DNA from: Patiria pectinifera
Lineage: Eukaryota; Echinodermata; Asteroidea; Valvatida; Asterinidae
Length of the DNA: 64,000 nt
NCBI GenBank assembly: GCA_029964075.1
Contig: CM057138.1
Location: 13,076,932 to 13,140,931 of the forward strand
Direction of reading: 5' to 3'
A program made the position numbers and the translations under genes. Under the pieces are notes generated by a model. That model was not told the DNA's origin. It saw only the letters and a program-made list of their open reading frames with translations, and did no database searches. Shown here in pieces: positions 35,663 to 46,365 of the stretch (its first letter is position 1; each line of letters opens with the position of its first letter).

Positions 35663-35881
35663 CACTGCAAAAACTGTGTTTATTACACACTTTTCTACAC
35701 ACTTCCTTGCTTTCAGTTTGTAAACATGTTTAAAAGCTAAACATGTTTAGAGTATGAATTGATAGTGTTTATCCATTAAACATTGATGTTTAGGAATTGA
35801 ACACGTGATGTTCAGCTTCTAAACATGTTTACAAAGGGATAGCAAGATTGTGTTTAATTGCTAAACACAGTTTTAAGAGTG
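35663..35881. mobile_element. Short CACTG-ended MITE with TGTTTA-rich interior
   Basis: 219 bp. The left end CACTGCAAAAACTGTGTTTA pairs with the right end TAAACACAGTTTTAAGAGTG. The interior is packed with TTTAAACATGTTT-like motifs in both orientations. It is flanked by TA on each side, and segment A of the surrounding duplication lacks it near 34155, which acts as an empty site. Confidence 0.65.
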
Positions 35882-37097
35882 TATCTGCATTCCATATTTG
35901 GGTATCAAAAGGTAAATACGGCAATGAAATGGAAGGCTGTATCTAGAAAAAGAAACGCTCAATTCGAAAAGCTGCGTAAATTTGAAAGCGTGTTTGAATA
36001 ATAATCAACAACATCTTGTTAATCACCTTGTTCGACGTATTCTGTCTTGTCTGGAATCACAATGAGTATTTTATAAGATTGTTGTTTAAGATAAACTAAT
36101 AGCATTCCTACTACTATACGAGGTCTATTTGTGTATTTGCCCAACAATGAATATATTTTTATAAGCTTTCATTGCTTTATAAATGTTATTTTGATAAATT
36201 CGTACTTAAATGGCCCCCTAATTTACCTTGGCGAGCTCTACTGAACAGTTGACGAAACTACCTGAGTGGTTATTATATCTGGCCAAGCAAAAAAAAAAAC
36301 ACAAAAAAACGAAAAAAACACAAAACGCTGCTGGTGTCTGTTTCGTTTCACGCCATTTTCTAACCTGTGACAATCAAAATAATATCCTGACCCAAGATAG
36401 CCTTTCGGGCAGAATTTGCCACACTGTTTTAAAAGCAGAACATTAAACATTTTTGGCCAAAACAAATAGCCCTATGTTCTAATACGGGGATGTTGAGCTC
36501 AGGTGCGTGAATATGAATTGAGGGGTCGATTAATAGTTAGTACTTGTCTTAAAGGCACAGGATTATTTGCAGTCGTCCCAAAACAAATATAAAGAACTAT
36601 TGTCAAAATGATAGGTAACAAAGGATAGCCAAGTCCTGCTAAAAATACAGCGTCCAATTACTACAATAAAAAAACTGTATGAGTTACCGTTGCAAATGAC
36701 TTTGCATTTCGCGTTACATGTTGACTGATGCTGTCAACAGAACTGATAAGGGAAAAAAAATGATTTGCAAATGGTCCTGTTGTCCGTTTTTGAAAAAGCA
36801 CATTACTGTTAACTTTTACTTGTTTTGGGGTGTACTATCATTGGGAATATTACTTGGTTTATGGTATACTATCATTGGGAATATTACTTGGTTTAGTATC
36901 AATTTTATATTGTGTGTATTATATTATGGAAACAAAACTACTCGCCTATGCTTACGAGCAACTGTTGCAGAAAAAAACAGTTCTCATGCCAATGCAGTTT
37001 GATAAACAAATAAATATCCATACTAAGTAATCATGAATGTAATTATCTAGCCTATAACTACGGGAAATAGAAGGCCTACCTGAGGGAGACATCCCCA

Positions 37098-37297
37098 ACA
37101 GGGGCGGATCCAGGACTTTTTTTTGGGGGGGGGGATTGAGACCCGTCAAACTGTTTGTATGTCCGATTGTTGCGGACAAGCGGACATAGGTCATTCACTT
37201 ATTATTACTATAATTGTTATAATTTGTTTGTGTCAGAGAGGGTTGGGGCGGGGTGTTCGACCCCAACATCCCCCTTTTGGTTCTGCCCATGTGCACA
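37098..37297. mobile_element. GGGGCGGATCCAGG-type MITE-like repeat, copy in segment B
   Basis: Paralogue of 35036-35215 carried by the same duplication, with longer G and C runs. The right end has diverged (TTTTGGTTCTGCCCATG). Confidence 0.5.
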
Positions 37298-37440
37298 GAA
37301 ATCCTAACCTTTGTGACGCCTTACCATAACCTAACCTTATCCTACCCTCACCAAACTTTTGGGTTTTGCATCAGGTAGAAACGATTTAGTTTATTTGGTT
37401 ACAATATAAATAGGACTTTAAATATTAGAGAGACGTTCAA

Positions 37441-38289
37441 ATGTCTCCCCAATGTACCTTGTCTCTCTAAGGTAAAACTTTAGACGATAACGTGTCCCAC
37501 TAATGGTACATTCACAAGAATTATGTATCATATCATTATCATGTCAGTGTTTAAACATGGTCCCGTAATACCATGTGTTAGCTGGGTAGCTAACCCCAAC
37601 ACCACTCAACATTTTTACACATTATTTTGGTTGTGGATCAATAAATAAAAGCAATAAATCCATCGTCCTGGCGTCTATCGTTTGTAAGCGTTATATGAAT
37701 TCTGGACTCCACCCCCTTTACAAAATGTTGCATTTTCCGATAAAAAAAGTAGACATGGAAATAAAACTACGTAGCAAGGTCATTTTCTTTGAAACTTTCA
37801 TTTTGTTATGAAATTTAATAAGAAGTTTAAAAAATGTACTTCTCCCAATCGTGGTATCTCGTCTACAAATTGAATGCGGGGAATGCATCATTGCTTTCAA
37901 TAATTGTGTGCTGCAATGCCCAAACTCCTTGAGCGTATTGCAAGCAGGCCCGGATTACCCGATAGGCACAGTAGGCACTGTGCCTAGGGCCTACGAACAA
38001 TTCGGGGTCCTACGAAAACTTGGGTGGGGGGCTACGAAAATAGCGCAGTGTGCCATAAAACAGATAGGCCTACCCACACACATACACCCACACGCAGAAA
38101 AACGTTAAAAAACTAGAAATGTGTTTGTGGACAAACACAAGCTGTTTCGGATATTTGAAATACTCTGAGCACGGAATGAACAATCAGTGACGCCACTGTA
38201 AATGTATCTATAACAGCACATTATAATATGTACATGTCAAGTTACAACCAAATCGAACATTTTAGTTCTGTAGATATAGACCTATAAAA
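37441..38289. other. Intergenic, no gene recognised
   Basis: Contains a fragment at about 37945-38000 (AGGCCCGGATTACCC...AGGCACTGTGCC...GGCCTACGAA) that recurs, inverted and diverged, near 41810-41845. Nothing else supported. Confidence 0.5.
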
Positions 38290-39500
38290 GAATAAAATGC
38301 CCCTTTAAGGGACTTCATATGACATTTGATGATGATGGCACTTCAATTTCCATCTATAACACATCCATGTGAATATGCATACCAAGTTTTAACCCAATCA
38401 GACTTGTACTTTCGAAGTTCAGTTTGAAGAAAAACGTGTACAAAACCAATAGGGAAACAATGCATCTTTAATGTGATGTAACCTGACACCTCATGACGCC
38501 ACGATGACGAATTTCTTCTAGGACCATCTATGGGTAGTGGTCTAAGTGTGTACTAAGTATTAAGTCGATCAAACTTACGAAAGTGCCAAAGTGGAGCGTT
38601 TTAAAACGTGTGCAAAACCTATGGGGAAAATGTGCATCTTTAATGTGAAGTTTCGTGACATCTGATGACGTCACAATCACGAATTTCTTCAAGGACCATC
38701 TGTGGGTGATGGTCTAAGTGTGTACCAAGTCTAATGTCGATCGGATTTACGAAAGTGCCGAAATGGAGCGTTTTAAAACATGTACAAACCCTATGGGGAA
38801 AAATGCACCTTTAATGTGACGTAACCTGACACTTGATGACGTCACGATCACGAATTTCTTCAAGGACCATCTGTGGGTAATGGTCTAAGTGTGTACCAAG
38901 TCTAATGTCGATCGAATTTACGAAAGTGCCGAAATGGAGCGTTTTAAAACATGTACAAACCCTATGGGGAAAAATGCACCTTTAATGTGACGTAACCTGA
39001 CACTTGATGACGTCACGATCACGAATTTCTTCAAGGACCATCTGTGGGTAATGGTCTAAGTGTGTACCAAGTGTAACGTCGATCGGATTTACGAAAGTGC
39101 CGAAATGGAGCGTTTTAAAACATGTACAAACCCTATGGGGAAAAATGCACCTTTAATTGACGTAACCTGACACTTGATGACGTCACGATCACAAATTTCT
39201 TCTAGGACCATCTGTGGGTGGTGGTCCAAGTCTGAATTAAGTTTAAAGTCGATCGGATTTACGAAGATGCCAAACTGGAGTGTTTTAAAACGTGTACAAA
39301 GCATATGGGGAAAAATGCATCTTTAATGTGACGTAACCGGACACCTGATGACGTCACGATCACGAATTTCTTCTAGGACCATCTGTGGGTGGTGGTCTAA
39401 GTATGTACCAAGTCTGAAATCAATCGGATTTGAAAAAGTGGCAAAGTGGACTGGTGGAAGAAACGTGTGTTAAACCTATGGAGAAAAAGTCTGAAAAAGG
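38290..39500. repeat. 171-bp tandem satellite, about 6-7 copies
   Basis: The element GATGACGTCACGATCACGAATTTCTTC recurs at 38492 (diverged), 38663, 38835, 39006, 39176 and 39347, giving a period of 170-172 bp. Each unit also holds GGACCATCTGTGGGT, GTCGATCGGATTTACGAAAG and GGAGCGTTTTAAAAC. The left edge is more diverged. The satellite is followed by an A/G-rich stretch (39490-39540). Confidence 0.9.
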
Positions 39501-39553
39501 AGAAGAAAAAAAAAAAAAAGAAAAAAGAAAAAAAAAAATCTTAACGAAAACAA

Positions 39554-39582
39554 GAGCTGTTTCGGTGTGTCACCGAAACAGC
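39554..39582. repeat. Hairpin at the end of the satellite element
   Basis: AGCTGTTTCGGTG, TGT, then CACCGAAACAGCT: a perfect 13-bp stem. CAAGCTGTTTCGG also occurs at the other side of the array (about 38138). A tandem core with a 3' hairpin is typical of non-autonomous Helitron-like elements; this is inference. Confidence 0.7.
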
Positions 39583-39699
39583 TAAAAAACAATTTTAAGG
39601 GTCTCTCTCAGAATTTTCAGTATCACCAACTGACGCTGTACAGCATGTATGCATAGGCCCTACGTATAAAATGTACGTGTCAAGTCTGTCGTTCTGCAG

Positions 39700-40130
39700 C
39701 ACAGTGCCAACCATGGGCGTCGATCGGTGGGGAACGGGGGGACATGTCGTTCCCCAACGATTTTCGTCCCTGAATACAAAATGTAGCCTACATTTGATTC
39801 TTTATAGCTCAGAACAGCTGATTTAATGACTCCAAAATCGAAAAAGACGTTTGAATGATGATCTTTTGCTAAAACTTTGGCAGTCGTCAGAAATTGCCTC
39901 AGATTGCACCACAGGGCGCCTAGAATCCTGTCTTTTTCAGGGGCCCTTAAGCGGGCCCCAGACCCCACGCCGTTTAGGCTTCGAACTCGCATAATTAGTA
40001 CTGATCAAGATACATAGATGTATGTACCACCCGCACTTCAGGGAAGCTTTTCCAATGTCCACGGCCGGGATTTGGTCATCCCCACCCCCCCCCCACCCTC
40101 GCCGGCACAGATTTACGCCACTGGCCGTCA
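39700..40130 (-). mobile_element. Diverged, reversed relative of the 43082-43391 MITE
   Basis: Bases 39877-39965 read on the minus strand match 43160-43250 of the hAT-like MITE (ACGGCGTGGGG, CCCGCTTAAGGGCCCC, GATTCTAG, CTGAGGCAATTTCTGAC). The outer borders differ and were set approximately at the G-rich and C-rich ends. Confidence 0.45.
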
Positions 40131-40689
40131 TTGCACTCGCGTGGTCACGATTCTAATCATGCCACCGGCTGACGTTAATGTGACATTGTATTAATAATGA
40201 CATCATTTTCTAGACTTAGCGGAAGTAAAAAAACAGATGAATTTTACTATTTTTTTAATTTTACTAATTTTACAAAAACAGATGAATTTTCCCAAGCTAG
40301 CTCAGGGAGCTGAATTATAATTAGACAAACAAAATTCCCTCGTAAATATTTGTAAACGGGTCAGTAGTATGATATCAATATAATGAGGTAAGGGAAACTT
40401 GCTAGAATTTCATTCAATCAGCCTGATATGTCAGTGCCGGCCGAAAGACGCGCGATGCGAAACAATTGATGAAACAGAATAAGGACGAGCCTGGTAAGGT
40501 TAATTGCTCGTATTGACTCTGAATAGTCAACTGCTCGGTACATAAGAATTATTGTAGAAAAGAGTTACGTAACAGCGTTCATTTGTATAGCGCGATACTG
40601 ATGCATCATTCGTGCAGCTATGAAACACAAAGTGACTCTCCCACTGCGGAAATAAGGATTATAGCTTTAACGGAAAGATAAGTACCTAC
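40131..40689. other. Intergenic, no gene recognised
   Basis: AT-rich with no repeat or reading frame that I can support. Confidence 0.5.
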
Positions 40690-41130
40690 TGAAACAGCCT
40701 AGTTGTTAAGCTGTCTGACAGCAAACCCAGGGTTAGGGGTTCGAACCCGCTTGGTGTCATTTTTTGGTTTTTGATGTCCGCGGTTCTGTCATTTAAGAGT
40801 ATTAATTTCCCATCGTCAATTACCAACAGCAGTTAGCTCGGTCGGTCGGTAAGCTGACTCACAAGTTGGGACTGTCTGCGAAGTCCAGGTTGGCATCTGC
40901 GTATAGGTACGGGGTTCTTTTGCTGACTCGGCAGCAAGGCTTAGGGTGCCACCTCGTTTCCTCCCTTTATGGTGCCTGACTTTCGAGTTACATGGATGGA
41001 CAGGGAAGGAGTTGTGGTGGGTCGGGTACCGAGTCCCGGAAGAGTTCTATATTGGAAGTCGGTAAGGGGCTCATTGAGTTAGGGTCATAAGTCCGACTCA
41101 TGAAGACTTGGCCATCGCCACATAACTTTT
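40690..41130 (+). mobile_element. Probable dimeric tRNA-derived SINE
   Basis: First unit: GCCTAGTTGTTAAGC...GGGGTTCGAACCCGC, resembling tRNA A and B boxes. A second tRNA-like start, TTAGCTCGGTCGGTAAGC, follows at about 40834. The 3' part ends near CACATAACTTTTTGTTTTATTTTC. The boxes are visible, but a cloverleaf is not intact, so this is not called a tRNA gene. Confidence 0.45.
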
Positions 41131-42414
41131 TGTTTTATTTTCTTTCTTTTCTATCGGAGGACAATTGCAAGAATGATTAATTATTTATATTAAGAGCTTG
41201 TGCTGTAATCGTTCGAAATGAATTTTTAAAATTGCTCGAAAATGCAAAATCCAATCCAGCTGTAATGTTATTATTTCATTGTCGCGAAATTGCATGTACA
41301 TGATCAGTACTTTTGCGCATATCTTGGTCAGGCCTGTTCCCTAATCCCAGACTGCGGGGGGAGGGGGGGGGGGGTGTCTTTAAATCCTATATAGTGGAAT
41401 GATTTATATGCGAGCGCGAAGTCCTGAAGGCGTGGGGTCCGGGGACGCTCCGGGAATTGTTTGGATAGCAGATGCTGTCTGGCGCAAATATCAAAATTGT
41501 AGCTCGACTCTTTATCTAAAAATGGCCTCGTTATTTTGAGTCGTCACGAATGAGAATCAGCTTAATTCGTAACTGCCTGCGAGCGACAGAGCACGTGCTT
41601 GTGTTTTGCGCAGCTGTAGGTGTCAACGCCCGTATATGAAGCGACTTCGCGCGTCAGCTTGTGCCGAATGTACAATCTTTTGCCATGGGTTGCAGAACCT
41701 GATTTTAGCTTCGCGGAGTTTTGATCAGCGGTGTTTATTATTTACATTCTCCAATTTGTTCTTATTCCCTCTTCCTTTCCCCTTCCTTCTCCGTTCTTCG
41801 GAACACAGGTGCCTAGTGCCTACGAAACACTTAATCCGGGCTTGATTCCAAGCAAGCCAATGGTTCGCCTTATGCTGCAGACTATCTCATTATTATATAT
41901 TATTTTTTACTACATATCGGGGAAAACAAGAACATTTATGTTGAATTCTGATAAGTAATAACAACATTACCATGTTAACGCCGAGCACATTTTTATCTTT
42001 AACTTTAATATGAGCTATTCGCATTTGTTGTATCGGTTCGGGACCAAATCTCTCTAAACATTTTGATGAAAGCCTAATTAAAAACGAGATTTTGGGTTAA
42101 CGGTGTTCTCCTCGAATAAGGTGTCACATTTGACGTTTATCTCCTGGTTAAACAATTAATCTTTGAAGACAAAAACTGCATTTTCCGGATTTTGTCTGTT
42201 TTATGCTGTCGCATTCTATTGGCCTATTCAGATTTCATCGATACATTAGCTTCCAAATAATATACGTATTACTTTTCAGTGAATCAAAAATGGTTACTCA
42301 ATACAATGCTCATTTGAATTGGCTCATGATGGTTTAATATGTAGTTTGCGTTGGTTACGGGTTAAACAAAATTAAAATACTGAATTCAGCGTTGCCTGCA
42401 TTTGTCATATTTGT
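41131..42414. other. Intergenic, no gene recognised
   Basis: Contains a G-run at 41356-41373 with CGTGGGGTCCGGGGACGC downstream (a MITE-like border, near 41435), a C/T-rich tract at 41760-41800 and the fragment related to 37945. No coding signal. Confidence 0.5.
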
Positions 42415-43081
42415 TTAAGGCTTTAAAATTGGGTTCAGGTCTCGTGGGGTCGGGGTGGACGTAAGGATGAAGGTGGCGGTGGGAGTGAAACTGGAGTGAC
42501 GTTGGGTTAGGGTTTGGGTTGGCTCGGGGCTTGGGGGTTTGGATTTTTGGGAAGGGGTTGGAAAGGGGCTGGGGCTCTTGGTCTGAATTGGGCTGGGAAT
42601 TTTGTAGTAGGGGTAAGGTTGGGGGTTGGAGCGGTTAGGGAAGAAAGTGGGTGTTTGACTTAGGATTTGGCTTGATTAGGGTTGTTTTGTGGTGGGATTG
42701 TTTTGGAGTTTAGGGTAGGGGTTAAGTTAGGGGTTTGGAATGGGTGGCGGATTGTTTGGCTTAGAATTAAATTGAGTTGGGGTTTTGGTAAGGGTTGGGG
42801 CTTACAGTTATGATTAGGGTTAGTTTTAAAAGTAAACAGATAGGATTAAGATAAAGTTGAACGGTTTCACACGCGACATCTCTTTTTGTGAGTTTGTGAG
42901 GCTCTGAAAGAACCGGGAAACTCAACGTTTCGGACGGTATGCCCTGCCTAGATCTTATTGATATTTTTATCATGCAAACCTTCAAATTGTATTTAATGGA
43001 TAGTGCTTGAACAATTTTCAGTTTACATACAAAGTGTTTGGGTTAGCGTTAGGGTAAGGATTAAATTAGTAGGGTTTGGGT
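42415..43081. repeat. Degenerate G-rich TTAGGG-like low-complexity tract
   Basis: Many GGGTTAGGGTTTGGGTT variants without a fixed period, densest at 42430-42830. A C-rich counterpart (AACCCT, CCAAACC) lies at about 43455-43610. Decayed telomere-like or simple-repeat expansion. Confidence 0.55.
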
Positions 43082-43391
43082 CAAGGGCGGATCCAGAACA
43101 CAATTTTAGGGGGGGGCCAAAAAAAAAATTTGGTCCCCCAAAAGTGGGTCAAAAAATTACGGCGTGGGGTTCGGGGCCCGCTTAAGGGCCCCGAAAATTT
43201 TTTGGATTCTAGATGCTCTGTGGTGCGATCTGAGGCAATTTCTGACCACTTTAACCAATGTTTTTTTGAGGAAAAGATGGTGGTGTACTCATTGCCTGCC
43301 TTTATTGCGATGTTACATAAAAAAAAAAAAATTGGTTTCGTTTTGGGGGGGGGCCATGGCCCCCTTTGGCCCCCCCCTGGATCCGCCCTTG
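43082..43391. mobile_element. hAT-like MITE
   Basis: Perfect 15-bp terminal inverted repeats, CAAGGGCGGATCCAG and CTGGATCCGCCCTTG, flanked by the 8-bp direct repeat GTTTGGGT (43074-43081 and 43392-43399). An 8-bp target duplication fits the hAT superfamily. The 310-bp interior has no transposase. Confidence 0.72.
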
Positions 43392-44074
43392 GTTTGGGTT
43401 GATGTTAGGGTTTTAATGGATAGAGTTAGGGTGAGTATAAGGGTTATAACTTACATTAACCCTATCCATGAAGTCCTAGCCCCAAAACTGAATCCTCTCT
43501 ATATCCATTACATTTTAACCCTGAACTTCATCCAAACCAAAATCTAAAGCTGTCTCTAACCCAAGCCCCAAATCTATCCATTAAATCTCAACTCAAACCT
43601 TAACTTTTTTTCTCGTGTTTTAAGGATGAGCCACCATACTCTTCTGCTGTTTTTACTCCAGTCATTTTTCGTGGTATTCAGATACCCGTATTCTACGGAG
43701 CTTCGTGTTCCAGTACCTGTCTCAAGAACTAATACTATTTCAGTGAAGTGATACCTCGTCCACCAACGTGTATCCAGTGTTCCTAAGTGTTGTTTGCCGT
43801 TCAGGAGTATCAAGGCTTCTGCTTGATCACCATTTTGTTTACTTTATTCTGGTACATTATCTGTGTCAATCTTGTTTAATTTCAACGTAACATCTGAGAA
43901 TATTCAAGTTTTTGGGGTGATATAAATTCAATAATGTTTTCGGGATGTTTGGATCGCAACAAAGTTGGGCTGGTCCTGCAAATCAAACAAGCTAAAATTT
44001 GTTTGATATTTCAATATCGTATATCAAACAAGGTTTTGCGATTTAATTGTGCATCATAGAGTAAATAAATAACT
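43392..44074. other. Intergenic, possibly LTR/leader of the following gypsy remnant
   Basis: Contains C-rich telomere-like sequence and then unique AT-rich sequence. LTR borders were not found. Confidence 0.4.
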
Positions 44075-46275
44075 ATGGCTGGCAAGTTGGAGGTACAAGC
44101 TTTCGTTGATGATGAAAATTTATCCGTCGATCAACTGCACAAGTTGACAAAAGATGACTTATAATAATGAGGTTAAACAACGTGTTGGTCTAAACATTTC
44201 TCGAAGTGCTTTTAGAAAGGCAAAACTAATCAAAGCTCCTGCGGACAAGATGAATCTTGAGGCAGATAAGCCTCAGCAAATGGGTCGTGAAAATGAATGC
44301 GCAAAGATTTCAACGGCTTCAGTTTGAAAGAGAAGACAAAGAACAAGAAGAGAGAGAGAGAGACTGTCAGAAAAGAAAAAAGAGGAAATAGAAACATAAA
44401 GGGAAGAGGACGGAGAGGGAAGAAAAAAGAAAAAGAAAGAAAACAACCAGAAAAGGGGAGAGAGAGGCTTTCGAAGCGAAGCAAAAGAAAGAAAAAGAAA
44501 ACTTCGAACTTCGAAGGCTTGAACTCGAACTCGAGTTAAAATGAAAATAGGAAACATAGTACCAAGAAGAGCACCGACATGCCGGAGAGAACTCCCTCCA
44601 ATTTTGAAATATAAAATATCAGGTTGGGTCCAAAATTTCACAAACAAAATGTTGAGACACGTTGTCTGCCATTCGAGGCCTTTGCTCCTTGCAGCCATAT
44701 AAAATGCATATGCAGGGGCGGCGGAACCGGGGGTGGGGAAGACTATTATTTTCCCAGGCCACAAAAGTGCCGCTCTCGCGGTCATTTATTTAATGTGCCC
44801 CCTCGAGATGAAAACAAAAACAAAACTGCTCCTCAAACGCACACATGAAAGCATTATGATCGCGCTTAAAAAGTTCTTCACGTTTATTGCCCTTACCAGA
44901 GAGAGCAGTCACAGACGCCAAAATCCTAGTTGTCAAAAAAATCTGCTTCATAAGAAGTCCGGTATGACCGATGTCAGCCGATGAAGTTCCTCGCTACAAA
45001 GATTTTGTGTATCAAGGTGAAGTGTCAATCAATCAATCAATCATCAATGTTAAACCCTTGTTAAAGTGTCGTGATCATCCGGTGAGGCCAGCAGTCCAGT
45101 TGTATCTAGCGATGTCACTGTCTCCAGAAAGTTCGATGAATGCAAAAGTCTTGAATCATTGGTGGTCTAAACTATATACATGTCCCGTATCACAGAATTC
45201 AATGCAATGTGAGTGACTTGTTCACTGGCCCTGCGGCCGTTGGATTTGTGACAAGCTCAGGCGCGGATCCAGAGGGGGGTGGGGGGGGGGGTTCAACCCC
45301 CCAGCTCTGTCCAAAAAAAAACTTATCATACAAATTCCTACAAATAAGTCGACCCCCCCCCCCACAAACACCAAACTGGTACAATGTCCGCCTGTTCAAA
45401 ATACGGTACACCATTCTTTAATCTAGTGTTAATAATTGTCGAATTTGAACAGCGCCTATTGAAATATATAGCTCATACATGAAAGGTGTCAGATTGTCGC
45501 TAGATAACGACGTGGCGGTAAACGTGTCAGCATCCCTTATTGTCTCTGGTGAACCTATCGATGAGCCAGAAATTCATGCTCTGGAGGAGAAATTTCTAGA
45601 AATCTTCTTCTTACGTGTTGTGACCAGATCTCAGTTGAAAAGTGCAGGAAAAGGAGGTAGCTGAGTCAGTGCCTATACAGGAATACCCTGGCGTTTGGCT
45701 GACGGAAACTTTCTTCCACGATTTGGATGGAGATTATAGGAGTGTCTCAAGACGCTTAGTTTAGGCAATCCTTGCTGATATTATAAGCAGCAAGACCACC
45801 CAATTTTGAGGACGCCCGCCCAGACAGTATGTTCTGAGGAAAAGTCCACGGGGGTTCCAGAGTGCTCCTACGTCAAGTCTGGCGTGTTGATGAGGAAATG
45901 GAGATTGTAGACCTACCCATAGACAAGCTGATGAAGAAAGTAGTACTGCCCATCAAATTGTTTCCACCCGTGTTACCGCAATGTAATCTTCAGAATTGCT
46001 CATGAGATTCCAGTGGCAGGTCATCTTGGAATCTGGAAGACACAAGAAAGAATTATATCTACTAGCCAATAGCTACACCAACATTTGGTAAGTTTTTCAA
46101 GACGTGTCATACCTGTCAGTTGGTGGTGTCATACCTGTCAGTTGGTGGGAAAACCAGAGCCATCAATCAATCCTTCATCGATGAAACCCATACCCGCGTT
46201 TGTTGAGCCATTTAGTAAAGTCCCAGTTGATTCTGTTGGTTCTCTTCCGCGGACGAAGTCCGGACATCATAGTCC
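44075..46275 (+). pseudogene. Decayed Ty3/gypsy remnant 1 (gag start, pol pieces)
   Basis: It starts at an ATG with a gag-like N-terminus (LEVQAFVDDENLSVDQLHKL), soon broken by frameshifts and followed by a Lys/Glu-rich coiled-coil tract (44297-44535). A later stretch (45479-45660) ends VVTRSQ, a motif found near the protease/RT junction of such elements. The region 45995-46270 keeps an integrase zinc-site pattern (AGHLGIWKT..., CQLVGKPEPSINPS, PFSKVPVDSVG). RT and RNase H are missing, and foreign repeats interrupt it near 44715 and 45259. Non-functional. Confidence 0.65.
45258..45360. mobile_element. GGCGCGGATCCAG-type repeat fragment
   Basis: AGGCGCGGATCCAGAGGGG, a G-run, then C-runs at 45296-45302 and 45353-45361. 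It belongs to the same GGATCC-bordered family as 35036 and 37098 but lacks a clear right end. Confidence 0.4.
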
Positions 46276-46365
46276 GTGGCACGAGGCCTTTTTTCCCCCG
46301 AGGCCTTTTTCGGACGAGGCCTTTTTTATAAAACTTCACAGCCATGTAGATTATGGTGTACCATA

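Larger units (their letters stand above)
33937..37440. repeat. Tandem segmental duplication of non-coding sequence
   Basis: Copy A is about 33937-35328 and copy B about 35329-37440. They share colinear stretches: GAAACAATGTCAT at 33946/35339, CCTAATGAATGTATT at 34125/35635, GTATCTAGAAAAAGAAACG at 34214/35939, TATCTGGCCAAGCA at 34267/36276, GCTCAGGTGCGTGAATATGA at 34461/36496, and a GGGGCGGATCC repeat in each. Copy B is longer because of a MITE at 35663-35881, unmatched sequence at about 36000-36270 and a local duplication at 36830-36900. No coding frame is shared. Confidence 0.8.

Noticed and set aside
38290..39500. Relation to primate alpha satellite because of the 171-bp period
   Set aside because: Sequence is unrelated; the shared length is coincidence.
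40700..40770. tRNA gene
   Set aside because: B-box-like sequence is present, but acceptor stem and cloverleaf cannot be formed; better explained as a SINE head.
42415..42830. Interstitial telomere
   Set aside because: Variants of GGGTTAGGGTTT are not in a constant hexamer phase; called degenerate low-complexity sequence instead.
44297..44539. Lys/Glu-rich 80-codon frame as a separate gene
   Set aside because: It is a purine-rich frame-shifted part of the gypsy gag remnant.
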